Origin: Deltaproteobacteria bacterium
Lineage (GTDB): Bacteria; Myxococcota_A; Polyangia; Haliangiales; SHYZ01
Assembly (NCBI GenBank): GCA_016210055.1
Contig: JACQUZ010000167.1
Span: 1 to 64,000 of the forward strand
Length of the DNA: 64,000 nucleotides
Direction: 5' to 3'
The translations under genes were made by a program, and so were the position numbers. The number at the start of each line of letters is the position of its first letter. The first letter of the stretch is position 1. Positions 42,285 through 50,969 of this stretch are shown piece after piece. Below the pieces are notes generated by a model. The model ran no database searches, was not told where the DNA came from, and worked only from the letters and a program-made list of their open reading frames with translations.

Positions 42285-43818
42285 TCTGCTTCCTCCACAG
42301 GGGCCAAAGGCGGCGCGACCTCGTCCTTGGCATGACCATCAAGACCGGAGCGATTTCGAGTCGCTCGAGGTCCGCCCCTTCGTAGATTCGGTCGTCGAGC
42401 AAGGCCAGGAGCAAGACAACTCCGGTTCCCAATGCCGCAAACACGAACAGCCCCAGCCCCAGGATCAGCGTTCGCCCCGGTGGTGCCGGCTTCGTGGGCT
42501 TGTACGCAGGATCGATGACGATCAGCTGCGCCGAGAAACCGCTCGTCGCCGAAGCCGCCGCAATGGCGGCCTTGAATTGGGATGTCTCCAGCTGTTCCTG
42601 CCTGTCGCGGGCTTCCCTTACTTCGCGCATGATGCGCGCCCAGTCGGTTTCGAGGGCCACGATCTCGCCCGCCCTGTCGAGGGGTGGGGCAGGAGCGGGT
42701 CCTGCCGACGGGGTGTCGCTGCCCGCAGCACGGCGACGGCGATAGCTGGAGATCTCCTGCTCGATCCGCTCGAGCTGGGTTCGGAGCGCGGCTTTTTCGC
42801 CTTCCGTGGCGGGCACGACCTCTGCGCTCGCCACGGGCGACGAGCCGGCCGCAAGCGCCGCGTTGGCTCGATCCAGCCGTGCCTGCGCTGACGATTTCCG
42901 GCGCTGGGCCGCACGAACGTCCGGGTGCTGCTCCGTGAAGCGGCCGAGCTTGTCCGCGAGGTCCCGCTCCGCGGCGCTCACCTCGGCCTCGGCGGCGTTC
43001 TTTTCGGCCACCAGCTTGGGGTCAACCTGACTGGATTCCCTTGGCACTGGCGCCGGCGCCGGCGTGCTCGACGTTGTCAGGCGGCCACGGATGCGCTCCC
43101 GCTGTCGTTCTAGGGCGCGCAAGGCCGAGTCCTGGGGCTCGGATCCCTGGGGCCTACCCTGGGTCGCCGCTCGAATCGACGCGCCGGTGGTCCCAGAGGG
43201 GCCAGCCATGGTTAGCTCTTGGGCAAATTCCGGATGCTTGGCCAGGAATTCGGCAAGCTCCCGTTCCTTTTCCTTGAGCAGGCCCTCATTGCGCTTCTTC
43301 TCCTCGTCGAGGAAGGACTTTGTGACGTTGATGTTCTCCAGCCGTAGCCTTGTGCTCTCCTCGACCAGCGAGTCGGCGAGGCGGGCCGTGACCTTTTGCG
43401 CCTGGTCAGGCCTGCTGCCGATGAACGCGATGTGATAGATGTCCCCCCGCGTGCGGAAGGTGATCTTCTGCCGCATGGAATTGACCGCCTCGACATGACC
43501 CGACCGCTGGACCAGCTCGGGAAAAAGGTGAAACTCGTCGACCATCTTTTCCAGGCGTGGGCGCGAAAGGAGGAGCTCCCGGAGCCGATTTCCCAAGTCT
43601 CGATTTGCGCCCGACTCCTGGTTGCCGAGGTAGCTCGAATGGATGCCCTCCCGAAAAAGGAGCACGGTCTCCGACTGGTACTTCCGCGGGAACTTGAGGG
43701 CCACGACGAGAGAAAGGACGGCTCCGACCCCAAAGATGACTCCTGCCACGCCGGCGTAGCGCAGCGCCCGCTTGGCAAAAGACAGCAGCCGATCGATCTG
43801 GTCACGAGGGGTTCTCAT
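42277..43818 (-). CDS. Wzz/GNVR chain-length (polysaccharide co-polymerase) protein
   Basis: The protein has 513 residues. N-terminal TM (AGVAGVIFGVGAVLSLVVAL), a Wzz domain (KYQSETVLLFREG), a long periplasmic coiled coil with Ala/Glu/Arg heptads and a Pro/Ser-rich break (TTSSTPAPAPVP), and a GNVR-like end before the C-terminal TM (LILGLGLFVFAALGTGVVLL). The cytoplasmic end is RRLWPLWRKQNG. It controls polymerisation and export of the polysaccharide at the inner membrane, with the CpsD-like ATPase downstream as partner. Confidence 0.9.
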   Translation of the reverse strand: MRTPRDQIDRLLSFAKRALRYAGVAGVIFGVGAVLSLVVALKFPRKYQSETVLLFREGIHSSYLGNQESGANRDLGNRLRELLLSRPRLEKMVDEFHLFPELVQRSGHVEAVNSMRQKITFRTRGDIYHIAFIGSRPDQAQKVTARLADSLVEESTRLRLENINVTKSFLDEEKKRNEGLLKEKERELAEFLAKHPEFAQELTMAGPSGTTGASIRAATQGRPQGSEPQDSALRALERQRERIRGRLTTSSTPAPAPVPRESSQVDPKLVAEKNAAEAEVSAAERDLADKLGRFTEQHPDVRAAQRRKSSAQARLDRANAALAAGSSPVASAEVVPATEGEKAALRTQLERIEQEISSYRRRRAAGSDTPSAGPAPAPPLDRAGEIVALETDWARIMREVREARDRQEQLETSQFKAAIAAASATSGFSAQLIVIDPAYKPTKPAPPGRTLILGLGLFVFAALGTGVVLLLALLDDRIYEGADLERLEIAPVLMVMPRTRSRRLWPLWRKQNG

Positions 43819-43822
43819 GATT

Positions 43823-44896
43823 CTACTGATTCCGAAGTGTACTCGATTGGCCGAGCCGATGGCGCAGCGAGCCTACCTGGTCACCCGAAAACGGGGGCAC
43901 GTGCCCTAGGGGCTTGATTCCAAGCCGCTGGATGTCTTTCACGTTGTACACCCGCTGGTCGAACGCGCTCATGGCCAGTCCACAGAATGGGAGGGCAACG
44001 AGGAAGGCGGCGAGGCCCAAGAGGATGAGCGCCATGGCCCGCGACCGGCCAGGCCCGGGCGATGTTCCCCAGTCCACGAGCTCGAAGGACATCCCCAGCG
44101 CGTTGCTCTCCGCATCTGCGCCGAGCTCCGCCTCGGTCTGCCTTCGCCGTGCCACGTTCAGGCGCCCTTCGGCGATCGTGATCGACTCCTGGACTTGGCT
44201 CGCGGAGATGGCGAGGGCGCCTGCTTCCTGGGGTGGCGCCTGGGCGAGCGCCACCTGTACTTCCGCGAGTTCTCGGCGCTTTCTCTCGAGCTCCGCCTCG
44301 GCGGCCTTGATTTCGAACGCCGCACGCTCGGCCGTGGCGCGAGACATGGCCTTGCGGGAGGTCGACTCGTGGTCGACGATGATTTGGCCCACGTGCTTGA
44401 CCACCGCGAGCGCGACCTGGGGGTCCTTGTGCCTGTACGTGATCGAGAACCGTGCGGTCCGAGGGGGATCCTGGCTCCCCCGCTCGTACAGGAAGTAGTT
44501 GCGGTTCACGCTCACGTCCAAGTCCCGTCGGAGGCTGTCCACCGCCACCGTGGGATGCTTGGAAAGGAACTGGGCATAAAGGGAGTGCTTGCGGCACACC
44601 TCGATCAGGCGCGCGTACGAGAGCGCGATATTGAACACGTGCTCTCTGAGCTGGCGTCGCGTGGGCGGTGGCTGGCCGAGCTTGATGTCCCCCTCGGTGA
44701 CCCGGAAGACTACCCGGGCGGGGAACATGGGCGCCTTGCGGGCTTTCATGCCGACCACGAGCAGTCCGAAAAGGATGGCCAGGCCTATCGTCCAACCCGG
44801 GCGAGAGCGTGCCCGCCCGAAAAGACGCGAGAGCTCGGACCAGACCTCGCGAAGGCCGGGCTCGGTGTCCACCCAAGAGCGGGTGTTCCCTGTCAT
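43823..44896 (-). CDS. Second Wzz-type polysaccharide co-polymerase protein
   Basis: The protein has 357 residues. TM1 (WTIGLAILFGLLVVGMKA), periplasmic helices with a coiled coil (AAFEIKAAEAELERKRRELA), and TM2 (AMALILLGLAAFLVALPFCG) with a short cytoplasmic tail. Shorter than its neighbour and without a Pro-rich break. Two such proteins in series suggest a hetero-oligomer or two polymer classes. Start overlaps the GT4 stop (ATGA); 4 bp to the next Wzz. Confidence 0.83.
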   Translation of the reverse strand: MTGNTRSWVDTEPGLREVWSELSRLFGRARSRPGWTIGLAILFGLLVVGMKARKAPMFPARVVFRVTEGDIKLGQPPPTRRQLREHVFNIALSYARLIEVCRKHSLYAQFLSKHPTVAVDSLRRDLDVSVNRNYFLYERGSQDPPRTARFSITYRHKDPQVALAVVKHVGQIIVDHESTSRKAMSRATAERAAFEIKAAEAELERKRRELAEVQVALAQAPPQEAGALAISASQVQESITIAEGRLNVARRRQTEAELGADAESNALGMSFELVDWGTSPGPGRSRAMALILLGLAAFLVALPFCGLAMSAFDQRVYNVKDIQRLGIKPLGHVPPFSGDQVGSLRHRLGQSSTLRNQ

Positions 44897-46062
44897 TCCA
44901 AGGCCTTTTGGAGCGAGTCGCGGAGCTTGGCGGCGCTTTCTTCCCAGTCGCCGCGCGCGCCCAAGGCGGCGATTTCCTTGGGGTCATAGGGGGCACGCGC
45001 CGCGCGGAGGAAGGCTCCGGCTAGGCCATCCACGTCGCGAGGGGGGACGAGCTCGCCAAGCAACGGGGTGGAGAGGACGTCCGGAATGCCCCCCACGCGG
45101 GTGGCCACCACGCGCCTGCCGCAGGCCAGGGCCTCGAGGATCACGTTCGGGGTCCCCTCGTTCCAACTCGGTAGCGTGAGGACGTCGCACGCGGCCATCC
45201 AAAGAGCGACCTCCCGCTGTGGCCGTGCGCCGACGACGAGCACGCGGTCCCCGAGTCTCGCCGCGGCCGCCTCGCACTCGCCCCTCCCAGGTCCATCTCC
45301 TACGAGGACCAGCCGCACGTCGTCGTCATGCCTCGTGGCCTGCTCGAAAGCCGAGATGGCGTCCATGGCCCCCTTGGGGCGTGACAAGGTACCCACGTAC
45401 AGGATGACCCGGCCGTCCTTCGGGAGGCCGAAACCTGCGCGGGCTTGGGCGCGGTCCCTCACGTGGAAGATTTCTCCGTCGACGCCGTTGCGGACAAGAT
45501 CGATTCGGTCCGCTTCGACGCCGAGCTCGATGGCCGACTCCTTGAGCGCCTTGCTCACCGCCACGACCCGATGCGCCAGTGGCAGGACCCGCTCGAGGTG
45601 CTTCCGGGGGCCCCGGAGGCGGGCGACCACGTTGACATCGCTCCCATGGAGCTTGACCACCGCGGGCACGCCAAGAAGCTTGGCGAGAAGAACCGACGCA
45701 TATCCATCCGGGTAGGCCCATGCTCCAAGGATGACGTCGACTCGCCCTCGATACCTCGCCACCACGGGAAGGAGCGAGCCGGCGTACAGGTACCCGGCGA
45801 TGGAATGCCCTATTTTCGGCACGAGGAGGTACCTCGGGTGCCTGACCCGAACGCCGTCGATCACGTCGTGCCACGGAACATCGATGAGACGCCCGGCTGC
45901 CGACCAGCGACCAAAGGCCGCAGCCATCGGGAACCAGGGGATGGTGGCAAGGACCTCGACGTCGCAAAGACGAGATAGCGCAGCGAATTGCTGGCGGTTG
46001 AAGGGACAGGAAAGCGGCTCGCGCGCGTTTGGAAAGATCTTTGTGATGACGAGAACCCGCAT
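44893..46062 (-). CDS. Glycosyltransferase family 4
   Basis: The protein has 389 residues. GT-B fold: N-terminal VLVITKIFPNAREP, then a VRNGVDGEIFHVRD linker, VILYVGTLSRPKGAMDAI, LVGDGPGRGECEA, and the nucleotide-sugar Glu motif WNEGTPNVILEALACGRRVV. It transfers a sugar to the growing polysaccharide repeat unit on the cytoplasmic face. First of the four minus-strand EPS genes; 30 bp after the STAS gene. Confidence 0.92.
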   Translation of the reverse strand: MRVLVITKIFPNAREPLSCPFNRQQFAALSRLCDVEVLATIPWFPMAAAFGRWSAAGRLIDVPWHDVIDGVRVRHPRYLLVPKIGHSIAGYLYAGSLLPVVARYRGRVDVILGAWAYPDGYASVLLAKLLGVPAVVKLHGSDVNVVARLRGPRKHLERVLPLAHRVVAVSKALKESAIELGVEADRIDLVRNGVDGEIFHVRDRAQARAGFGLPKDGRVILYVGTLSRPKGAMDAISAFEQATRHDDDVRLVLVGDGPGRGECEAAAARLGDRVLVVGARPQREVALWMAACDVLTLPSWNEGTPNVILEALACGRRVVATRVGGIPDVLSTPLLGELVPPRDVDGLAGAFLRAARAPYDPKEIAALGARGDWEESAAKLRDSLQKALE

Positions 46063-46092
46063 GGAACAAGGCGCGAAACGGCTTCTGGGCGT

Positions 46093-46392
46093 CTACGCGG
46101 CGAGAACGCGGTCGAGCCGGAGAAGGCGGAAAATGGCGAGAGGTTGATCCCTAAGACCCGTGACGACGACCGCACCGCCATTCGCCCGAATGCGCTTGTA
46201 AAGGGATACGATCGCCCCGACCCCCGAGCTGTCGATGAGCCGAAGCTCGGAGAGGTCAACGACGACCCTGGGGCAGCCCTCGGAGACGAGCTCATCGAGA
46301 GCTGGGCGGAGGCCGGGCGCGGTCAAGGCGTCAAGAGTCCCCTTGATATGTAGTGTTGTCTCGCCTGCTTTGTCTGACCTGTAAAACGTCAT
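46093..46392 (-). CDS. STAS-domain anti-sigma-factor antagonist
   Basis: The protein has 99 residues, a single STAS domain: TLHIKGTLDALTAPGLRPAL, VVVDLSELRLIDSSGVGAIV with the phosphorylatable Ser (DSSG, about Ser56), and GGAVVVTGL. SpoIIAA/RsbV type: when dephosphorylated it binds the kinase/anti-sigma partner. Overlaps the RsbW-like gene by 4 bp, so they act together. No PP2C phosphatase or sigma-B gene is adjacent. Confidence 0.93.
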   Translation of the reverse strand: MTFYRSDKAGETTLHIKGTLDALTAPGLRPALDELVSEGCPRVVVDLSELRLIDSSGVGAIVSLYKRIRANGGAVVVTGLRDQPLAIFRLLRLDRVLAA

Positions 46393-46865
46393 GGCGCTTC
46401 TGTCTCTCCTGCGCTCTCTACCTTGGCGTGCGTCCCTCCGGCTTGACGGGCAGAAGGCTTGAGGTACTTCGTCAGCGAAAGCACATTTGGGGGGCCAGGG
46501 TGGTAGGAAAACTCGTCCATGAACGATTGGATGATAAACAAGCCCATTCCACGCTCAGGGAGCATGTCGAGCTCGGGCTGTGGGACCGAGGAGATGTCGT
46601 AGCTCTCTCCGTGATCGACGATGCGCACGGTGATTCGATCGGAAAATACTTCCAATTCCACAACGACTTCGCCTGCATCGCCCTCCCGATAGCCGTGAAT
46701 GGCGATGTTGTTGAAGGCTTCCCCAAAGGCCGAGATGACCTGGACGTCAAAATCGGTCTCTCCGGACCTTTCCGCTTCATCCCCGACCAGCTTGCAGGCG
46801 GCGGCAACCACCCGAACCGCGAGGTCCCGATAGCGAAGCATCCCTGGCACGTAGAGACGGATCAA
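46389..46865 (-). CDS. RsbW-type anti-sigma factor / serine kinase
   Basis: The protein has 158 residues from a TTG at 46865, or from the ATG at 46841 (MLRYRD). HATPase_c domain with the N-box SAFGEAFNNIAIHGYREG, the G1 box RIVDHGESYD and the G2 region LPERGMGLFIIQSFMDEF. It would phosphorylate the adjacent STAS protein and hold a target protein. Located at the divergent centre of the EPS locus, it probably governs these genes or the export machinery; the target sigma factor is elsewhere or absent. Confidence 0.92.
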   Translation of the reverse strand: MIRLYVPGMLRYRDLAVRVVAAACKLVGDEAERSGETDFDVQVISAFGEAFNNIAIHGYREGDAGEVVVELEVFSDRITVRIVDHGESYDISSVPQPELDMLPERGMGLFIIQSFMDEFSYHPGPPNVLSLTKYLKPSARQAGGTHAKVESAGETEAP

Positions 46866-46921
46866 GAATGCCTCTCCCTTGACGAAACATCGTAGCAGAT
46901 GGTTTCTTCTAGTACGAGCCC

Positions 46922-47650
46922 TTGATTCCCTCGGTAAAAGCCGCGAAGCGCCTGATCGATGTGACGGGGGCCGCCATTGGCCTGGCGGCTTCTGCTCCCC
47001 TTATCGTGGCCATCGCCGTGGCTATTTGCATCGATTCCCCGGGTCCGATTCTCTTTCGGCAAAGGCGGGCAGGGACACTCCGAAGGGTGCTTCAGGGAAA
47101 CCGAGAACCGTTCGAATTCGACGAGTTCCAGATGTTCAAGTTCCGTTCGATGCACGTGGACGCCGAAAAGCATAGTGGCCCTGTCTTGGCAGAGGAGAAC
47201 GATCCCCGGGTGTTCCGGGTGGGGCGGTTCCTGCGCAAGACACGCCTTGACGAGCTGCCGCAGCTTGTCAACGTGCTTCGTGGGGACATGAGCCTGGTCG
47301 GGCCCCGTCCAGAGCGGCCCGAGCTTCTCGTCAACCTGGCGCACGCCATCCCCTTCTTCGAAGAGCGGATGCGCGGCGTCAAGCCCGGGATAACGGGGTT
47401 GGCCCAGGTATCGCTGGGTTACACGGGCAACGCCAAGGAGGGGAGCGAAGTCCATGCGCTCAAGGACACGCTCACCAACCCATACAAGATCGACGACGCG
47501 GACGGCGCTCTGGCTGACGACATGAGGCTCAAGCTTCTGTACGACATGGCGTACGCGGCCTCGCTGGAGCGCCTCTCCTCGTTCCTGCGCACGGAGCTCT
47601 CGGTCATTATCAAGACCCCCATCGCGATGTTTCGGGGTCTCGGCAGGTAG
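46922..47650 (+). CDS. Undecaprenyl-phosphate sugar phosphotransferase (EPS initiation)
   Basis: The protein has 242 residues from a TTG at 46922. Single membrane segment (LIVAIAVAICIDSPGPILF) and the bacterial sugar-transferase domain: FRQRRAGTLRRVLQG, FKFRSMHVDAE, FLRKTRLDELPQLVNVLRGD and MSLVGPRPERPE. It loads the first sugar-1-phosphate on the lipid carrier made by UppS. The short form, without the four extra N-terminal TMs of WbaP, is like EpsL/CpsE core domains. Starts the plus-strand half of the locus, 56 bp from the divergent rsbW-like gene. Confidence 0.93.
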   Translation: MIPSVKAAKRLIDVTGAAIGLAASAPLIVAIAVAICIDSPGPILFRQRRAGTLRRVLQGNREPFEFDEFQMFKFRSMHVDAEKHSGPVLAEENDPRVFRVGRFLRKTRLDELPQLVNVLRGDMSLVGPRPERPELLVNLAHAIPFFEERMRGVKPGITGLAQVSLGYTGNAKEGSEVHALKDTLTNPYKIDDADGALADDMRLKLLYDMAYAASLERLSSFLRTELSVIIKTPIAMFRGLGR

Positions 47651-47662
47651 GCGCGGTTGCCG

Positions 47663-48769
47663 ATGCCGCTCGTCGTCGCGCACGTACTATCGTCGTTCGG
47701 CATGGGTGGCCAGGAACGGGTGGCCTTGGACCTGGCGGTGGGGCAGAAGCAGGCCGGGCTGCGTGTCATCGCCGTGTCCTTGGCCCCGCGTCCTGACGGG
47801 CCTTTGGCCGGCGATTTTGCGGCAGCGGGGGTGCCCACGCGCACGGTTGCCAAGCGGCAGGGGTTCGACATGACGCTGCCGTTCCGATTGGCGTGGCACT
47901 TGCGCAAGGAGCGAGTGGGCCTGGTTCACACCCACAACCCGCAGCCGCTGATTTATGGGGCTCCGGCGGCGCGACTCGCTGGGGCAGCCGTGGTCCACAC
48001 CAAGCACGGCGCGAACCCATCGGGCCAGAGGCGCATGGTCCTGCGTCGCGTGGCGGCGACGATGGTGGATGCCTACGTCGCGGTGTCGGAGCTTACGGCC
48101 GAGGTGGCGCGCAAGGGTCGCGAGGTGGACGTGGCGCGGCTCCACGTGATTCCCAATGGGATTGATCTGTCGCGCTTTGGCCCTGACGCAGCGGCAAGGC
48201 GGGCGGTGCGCGAGGAGCTGGGGATTCCCGAGGGCGCGTGGATCGTCGGTACCGTGGGTCGACTGTCGCCAGAAAAGAACCAGGCCCTCTTGCTCAAGGC
48301 GGCGGCTCCTGTGCTTGGCGATGGGTTCCGCGTGGTGGTGGTTGGGTCTGGCGCCGAGGAGAATGCATTACGTGCGCTGGGCGCGTCGTTTCCGCGGGGC
48401 GAGCTCATTCATTTCACCGGGGCGCGGCGCGATGTCCCCAGGCTGCTTGCGGCGTTCGACGTGTTCGCTCTCACGTCACGCACCGAGGGGCTGCCGCTCG
48501 TGATTCCCGAGGCCATGGCATCGGGTATCCCCGTGGTCGCGACGGCGGTGGGGGGGATACCCAATGTCGTCGACGAGGGTGTCACCGGGTTCCTCGTGCC
48601 GTCGGGGGATGAGGACGCATTGCGGCGGCGTCTTGTGGAGCTTGCCGGGGATGCGGCGCTGGCCCAGGGAATCGGCGGGGAGGCACGACGCGTGGCGCTC
48701 GAGCGCTATTCGGCAGAGCGGATGGTGAGGGAGTACTTGGGGCTATATGAAAGAGTGCGGAAGGTGTAG
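47663..48769 (+). CDS. Glycosyltransferase family 4
   Basis: The protein has 368 residues from the ATG at 47663 (a TTG two codons upstream is possible). GT-B: VVAHVLSSFGMGGQERVALD, VHTHNPQPLIYGAPAA, HVIPNGIDLSRFGPD, VGRLSPEKNQALLLKAA, and the donor site RTEGLPLVIPEAMASGIPVV. Family members such as TuaC-type and WaaG-like enzymes add hexose or hexosamine. Second gene of the plus-strand EPS operon. Confidence 0.93.
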   Translation: MPLVVAHVLSSFGMGGQERVALDLAVGQKQAGLRVIAVSLAPRPDGPLAGDFAAAGVPTRTVAKRQGFDMTLPFRLAWHLRKERVGLVHTHNPQPLIYGAPAARLAGAAVVHTKHGANPSGQRRMVLRRVAATMVDAYVAVSELTAEVARKGREVDVARLHVIPNGIDLSRFGPDAAARRAVREELGIPEGAWIVGTVGRLSPEKNQALLLKAAAPVLGDGFRVVVVGSGAEENALRALGASFPRGELIHFTGARRDVPRLLAAFDVFALTSRTEGLPLVIPEAMASGIPVVATAVGGIPNVVDEGVTGFLVPSGDEDALRRRLVELAGDAALAQGIGGEARRVALERYSAERMVREYLGLYERVRKV

Positions 48770-48784
48770 CGCGGAGGCACCGAC

Positions 48785-49903
48785 GTGATTACCACCGCTC
48801 TCCTATCCCTGTCACTCCTCCTCTACACCTACGCGGGCTATCCAATCCTTGTCGCCCTCCTTGCCGCCGCATTTCCGCGCAAGCCTCGTTCCACCCCTGC
48901 CTACGAGCCCACTGTGAGCGCCTGCCTCTCGGTATTCAACGCGGCCGCTTTCCTCCCCGCCAAGCTCGACAGCTTGCTCGCCCTCGACTACCCCGCAGAG
49001 AAGCTCGAGGTCTTGGTGTATGACGATGGTTCGACCGACGAGAGCGCCGACATCGTGCGCCGCTACGCCGCACGTGATCCCCGGGTGAAGCTCGTTCGGG
49101 GCCAAGACAGGCAGGGCAAGCCCACGGCGCTCAACACGCTTCGCGAGCTGGCGAAGGGCGAAGTGCTCCTCATGAACGACGCGCGGCAGCCGATTTCGCC
49201 GGGCTCCCTCCGAGCCCTCGTGCGCATGCTGGCTGACCCAAAGGTAGGGTGCGTCTCGGGCGACTTGATCCTCCAAGGGGCGGCTGGCGCTGGCGCGTAC
49301 TGGAAGTACGAGAAATGGATCCGGCGCAATGAGGCGCGCTTTTGCAGCCTCACGGGCGTGACCGGTGCGATCTACGTCGTCCGCAAGGATGACCTTGCCG
49401 AACTCCCCCGGGACACGGTCTGTGACGACATGTGGATCCCCTTGCGATTGCGTCTCTCGGGCCGGGAGATCCTTTTTTGCGAGGACGCACAGGCGTTCGA
49501 CGAGGCCTTTGACGATGACCGCGAGCTTGGCCGCAAGGTCCGGACGCTAGCGGGAAACTTCCAGATCTTCGCGCGCATGCCGAACCTCCTCTTGCCCTTC
49601 GTCAACCCATCATGGTTCGAGGTTGTCTCCCACAAAGTTCTTCGGCTCGCCTGCCCCTGGGCCTTGGTGGCCTTGCTCGTGTCCTCGGGATGGGCAAGCG
49701 TGGCACCGGGCGCCGGATCGGCTCTACTCACCACGGGCATGCGCGCGCTCGTGGCCTCGCAAGTCCTTTTCTACCTGCTTGCCCTCGTCGGAGCGCGCGC
49801 TGGTCGCCTGCCGGGCCTATGCCGGACATTCGTGGTCCTAAACGCCGCCGCCCTTGTGGCTTTCTGGCGCCACGTGCGCGGAGCACAGCGGATTTCTTGG
49901 TGA
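48785..49903 (+). CDS. Membrane glycosyltransferase family 2
   Basis: The protein has 372 residues from a GTG at 48785. N-terminal TM, then a GT-A domain: EVLVYDDGSTDESADIVRRY, GKPTALNTLRELAKGEVLLM, NDARQPISPGS (DxD equivalent NDA), SLTGVTGAIYVVRK and CDDMWIPLRLRLSG. Two to three C-terminal TMs (CPWALVALLVSSGWASV, FLLALVGARAG-like). Similar to BcsA/PgaC-type synthases without the QxxRW processivity motif, so likely a transferase and not a polymerase. Confidence 0.9.
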   Translation: MITTALLSLSLLLYTYAGYPILVALLAAAFPRKPRSTPAYEPTVSACLSVFNAAAFLPAKLDSLLALDYPAEKLEVLVYDDGSTDESADIVRRYAARDPRVKLVRGQDRQGKPTALNTLRELAKGEVLLMNDARQPISPGSLRALVRMLADPKVGCVSGDLILQGAAGAGAYWKYEKWIRRNEARFCSLTGVTGAIYVVRKDDLAELPRDTVCDDMWIPLRLRLSGREILFCEDAQAFDEAFDDDRELGRKVRTLAGNFQIFARMPNLLLPFVNPSWFEVVSHKVLRLACPWALVALLVSSGWASVAPGAGSALLTTGMRALVASQVLFYLLALVGARAGRLPGLCRTFVVLNAAALVAFWRHVRGAQRISW

Positions 49904-49937
49904 CGGGCCGAGCGCCGGCGTGCAAAATCAGCGCTTC

Positions 49938-50966
49938 ATGTCAAAGCGCGAGCTTTTTGCACGCGTGCTTGAGGCGACCGGGCTCAATGCCGCGCTCCTT
50001 TGGGCGAGGGCTCGGATCCCTTCCCCCTGGCTGACGGTGCTGACCTATCATCGGGTGTGCCATGTCCGCGCGGATTACCCCTTCGATCCGGAAGTGGTCG
50101 ACGCCACCCCCGAGCAGCTCGACGAGCACCTCGCGATCCTCAACCGCCACTTCCACGTCATATCCCTCGATGCGCTTCGTGCGTACCTGGAGGGAGCGCC
50201 GCTTCCCCCGAATCCGGCGCTCGTGACCTTCGACGATGGGTACGCCGACTGGCAGGGCGGTGTCCTGCCCATCCTCAAGAAACACCGGGTGCCCGGGGTG
50301 TTCTTTGTCGCCACCGATTACGTGAGTCGGCGGCGGCTCTTCTGGTGGGACAAGGTCTCGTACTTCCTTGGTCACGCCAAGCGCCGCCACTTTGCCTTGC
50401 ATCGCGCCGCCGAGGGGGAAATCGACCTCACGCGCGACATGCAAGGAAGCAGGAGATGGCTCCTGCGCCTGATCAAGGACCGGAAAGGGCTGGACCTTGA
50501 TCTGCTGTTCGACGAGCTGGCTTCCGCTGCCTCTGTGCCATGGAGCGACGCCCGCGAGCGGGAGCTCGCCGATACCATGATCATCACGTGGGATCAGGTG
50601 AGGGCGCTGCGCGCCGCTGGGATGGACGTCCAGTCGCACACGAGGACCCATCGCGTGCTGCAGACGCTGGACCCCGAGCGCCTTGCCGAGGAGCTCCAGG
50701 GGTCACGGCGCGAGCTCGAGGAGCAGCTTCAGGAGCGCGTGCACGCCATTGCCTACCCAGTGGGAAAAGCCATCGCCGAGGAGCCCGAGATCCGCCAGGC
50801 GGTTGACCGCGCCGGGTACGTTCTGGGGTTTAACTATGCCAATCGGGCCAGCCGCCTTAAGCGGGCGCTCGATCGGCTTGACGTTGGACGACTTGCAGTC
50901 GAGCCGTCGTACTCGCTGGCTTACTTGAGGAGCGTGCTCGCGGTGCCGCTCTTGACCGGAAGATGA
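49938..50966 (+). CDS. Polysaccharide deacetylase (CE4)
   Basis: The protein has 342 residues from the ATG at 49938. NodB-homology domain: VLTYHRVCHVRADYP, catalytic DDG in LVTFDDGYADWQGG, and the zinc-binding HxxxH in VQSHTRTHRVL. A long insert (about 140-210) separates the two motifs. It would de-N-acetylate hexosamines in the polysaccharide or its lipid-linked precursor. No signal peptide is seen, so it may act in the cytoplasm. Four bases to the acyltransferase gene. Confidence 0.9.
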   Translation: MSKRELFARVLEATGLNAALLWARARIPSPWLTVLTYHRVCHVRADYPFDPEVVDATPEQLDEHLAILNRHFHVISLDALRAYLEGAPLPPNPALVTFDDGYADWQGGVLPILKKHRVPGVFFVATDYVSRRRLFWWDKVSYFLGHAKRRHFALHRAAEGEIDLTRDMQGSRRWLLRLIKDRKGLDLDLLFDELASAASVPWSDARERELADTMIITWDQVRALRAAGMDVQSHTRTHRVLQTLDPERLAEELQGSRRELEEQLQERVHAIAYPVGKAIAEEPEIRQAVDRAGYVLGFNYANRASRLKRALDRLDVGRLAVEPSYSLAYLRSVLAVPLLTGR

Positions 50967-50969
50967 TGG

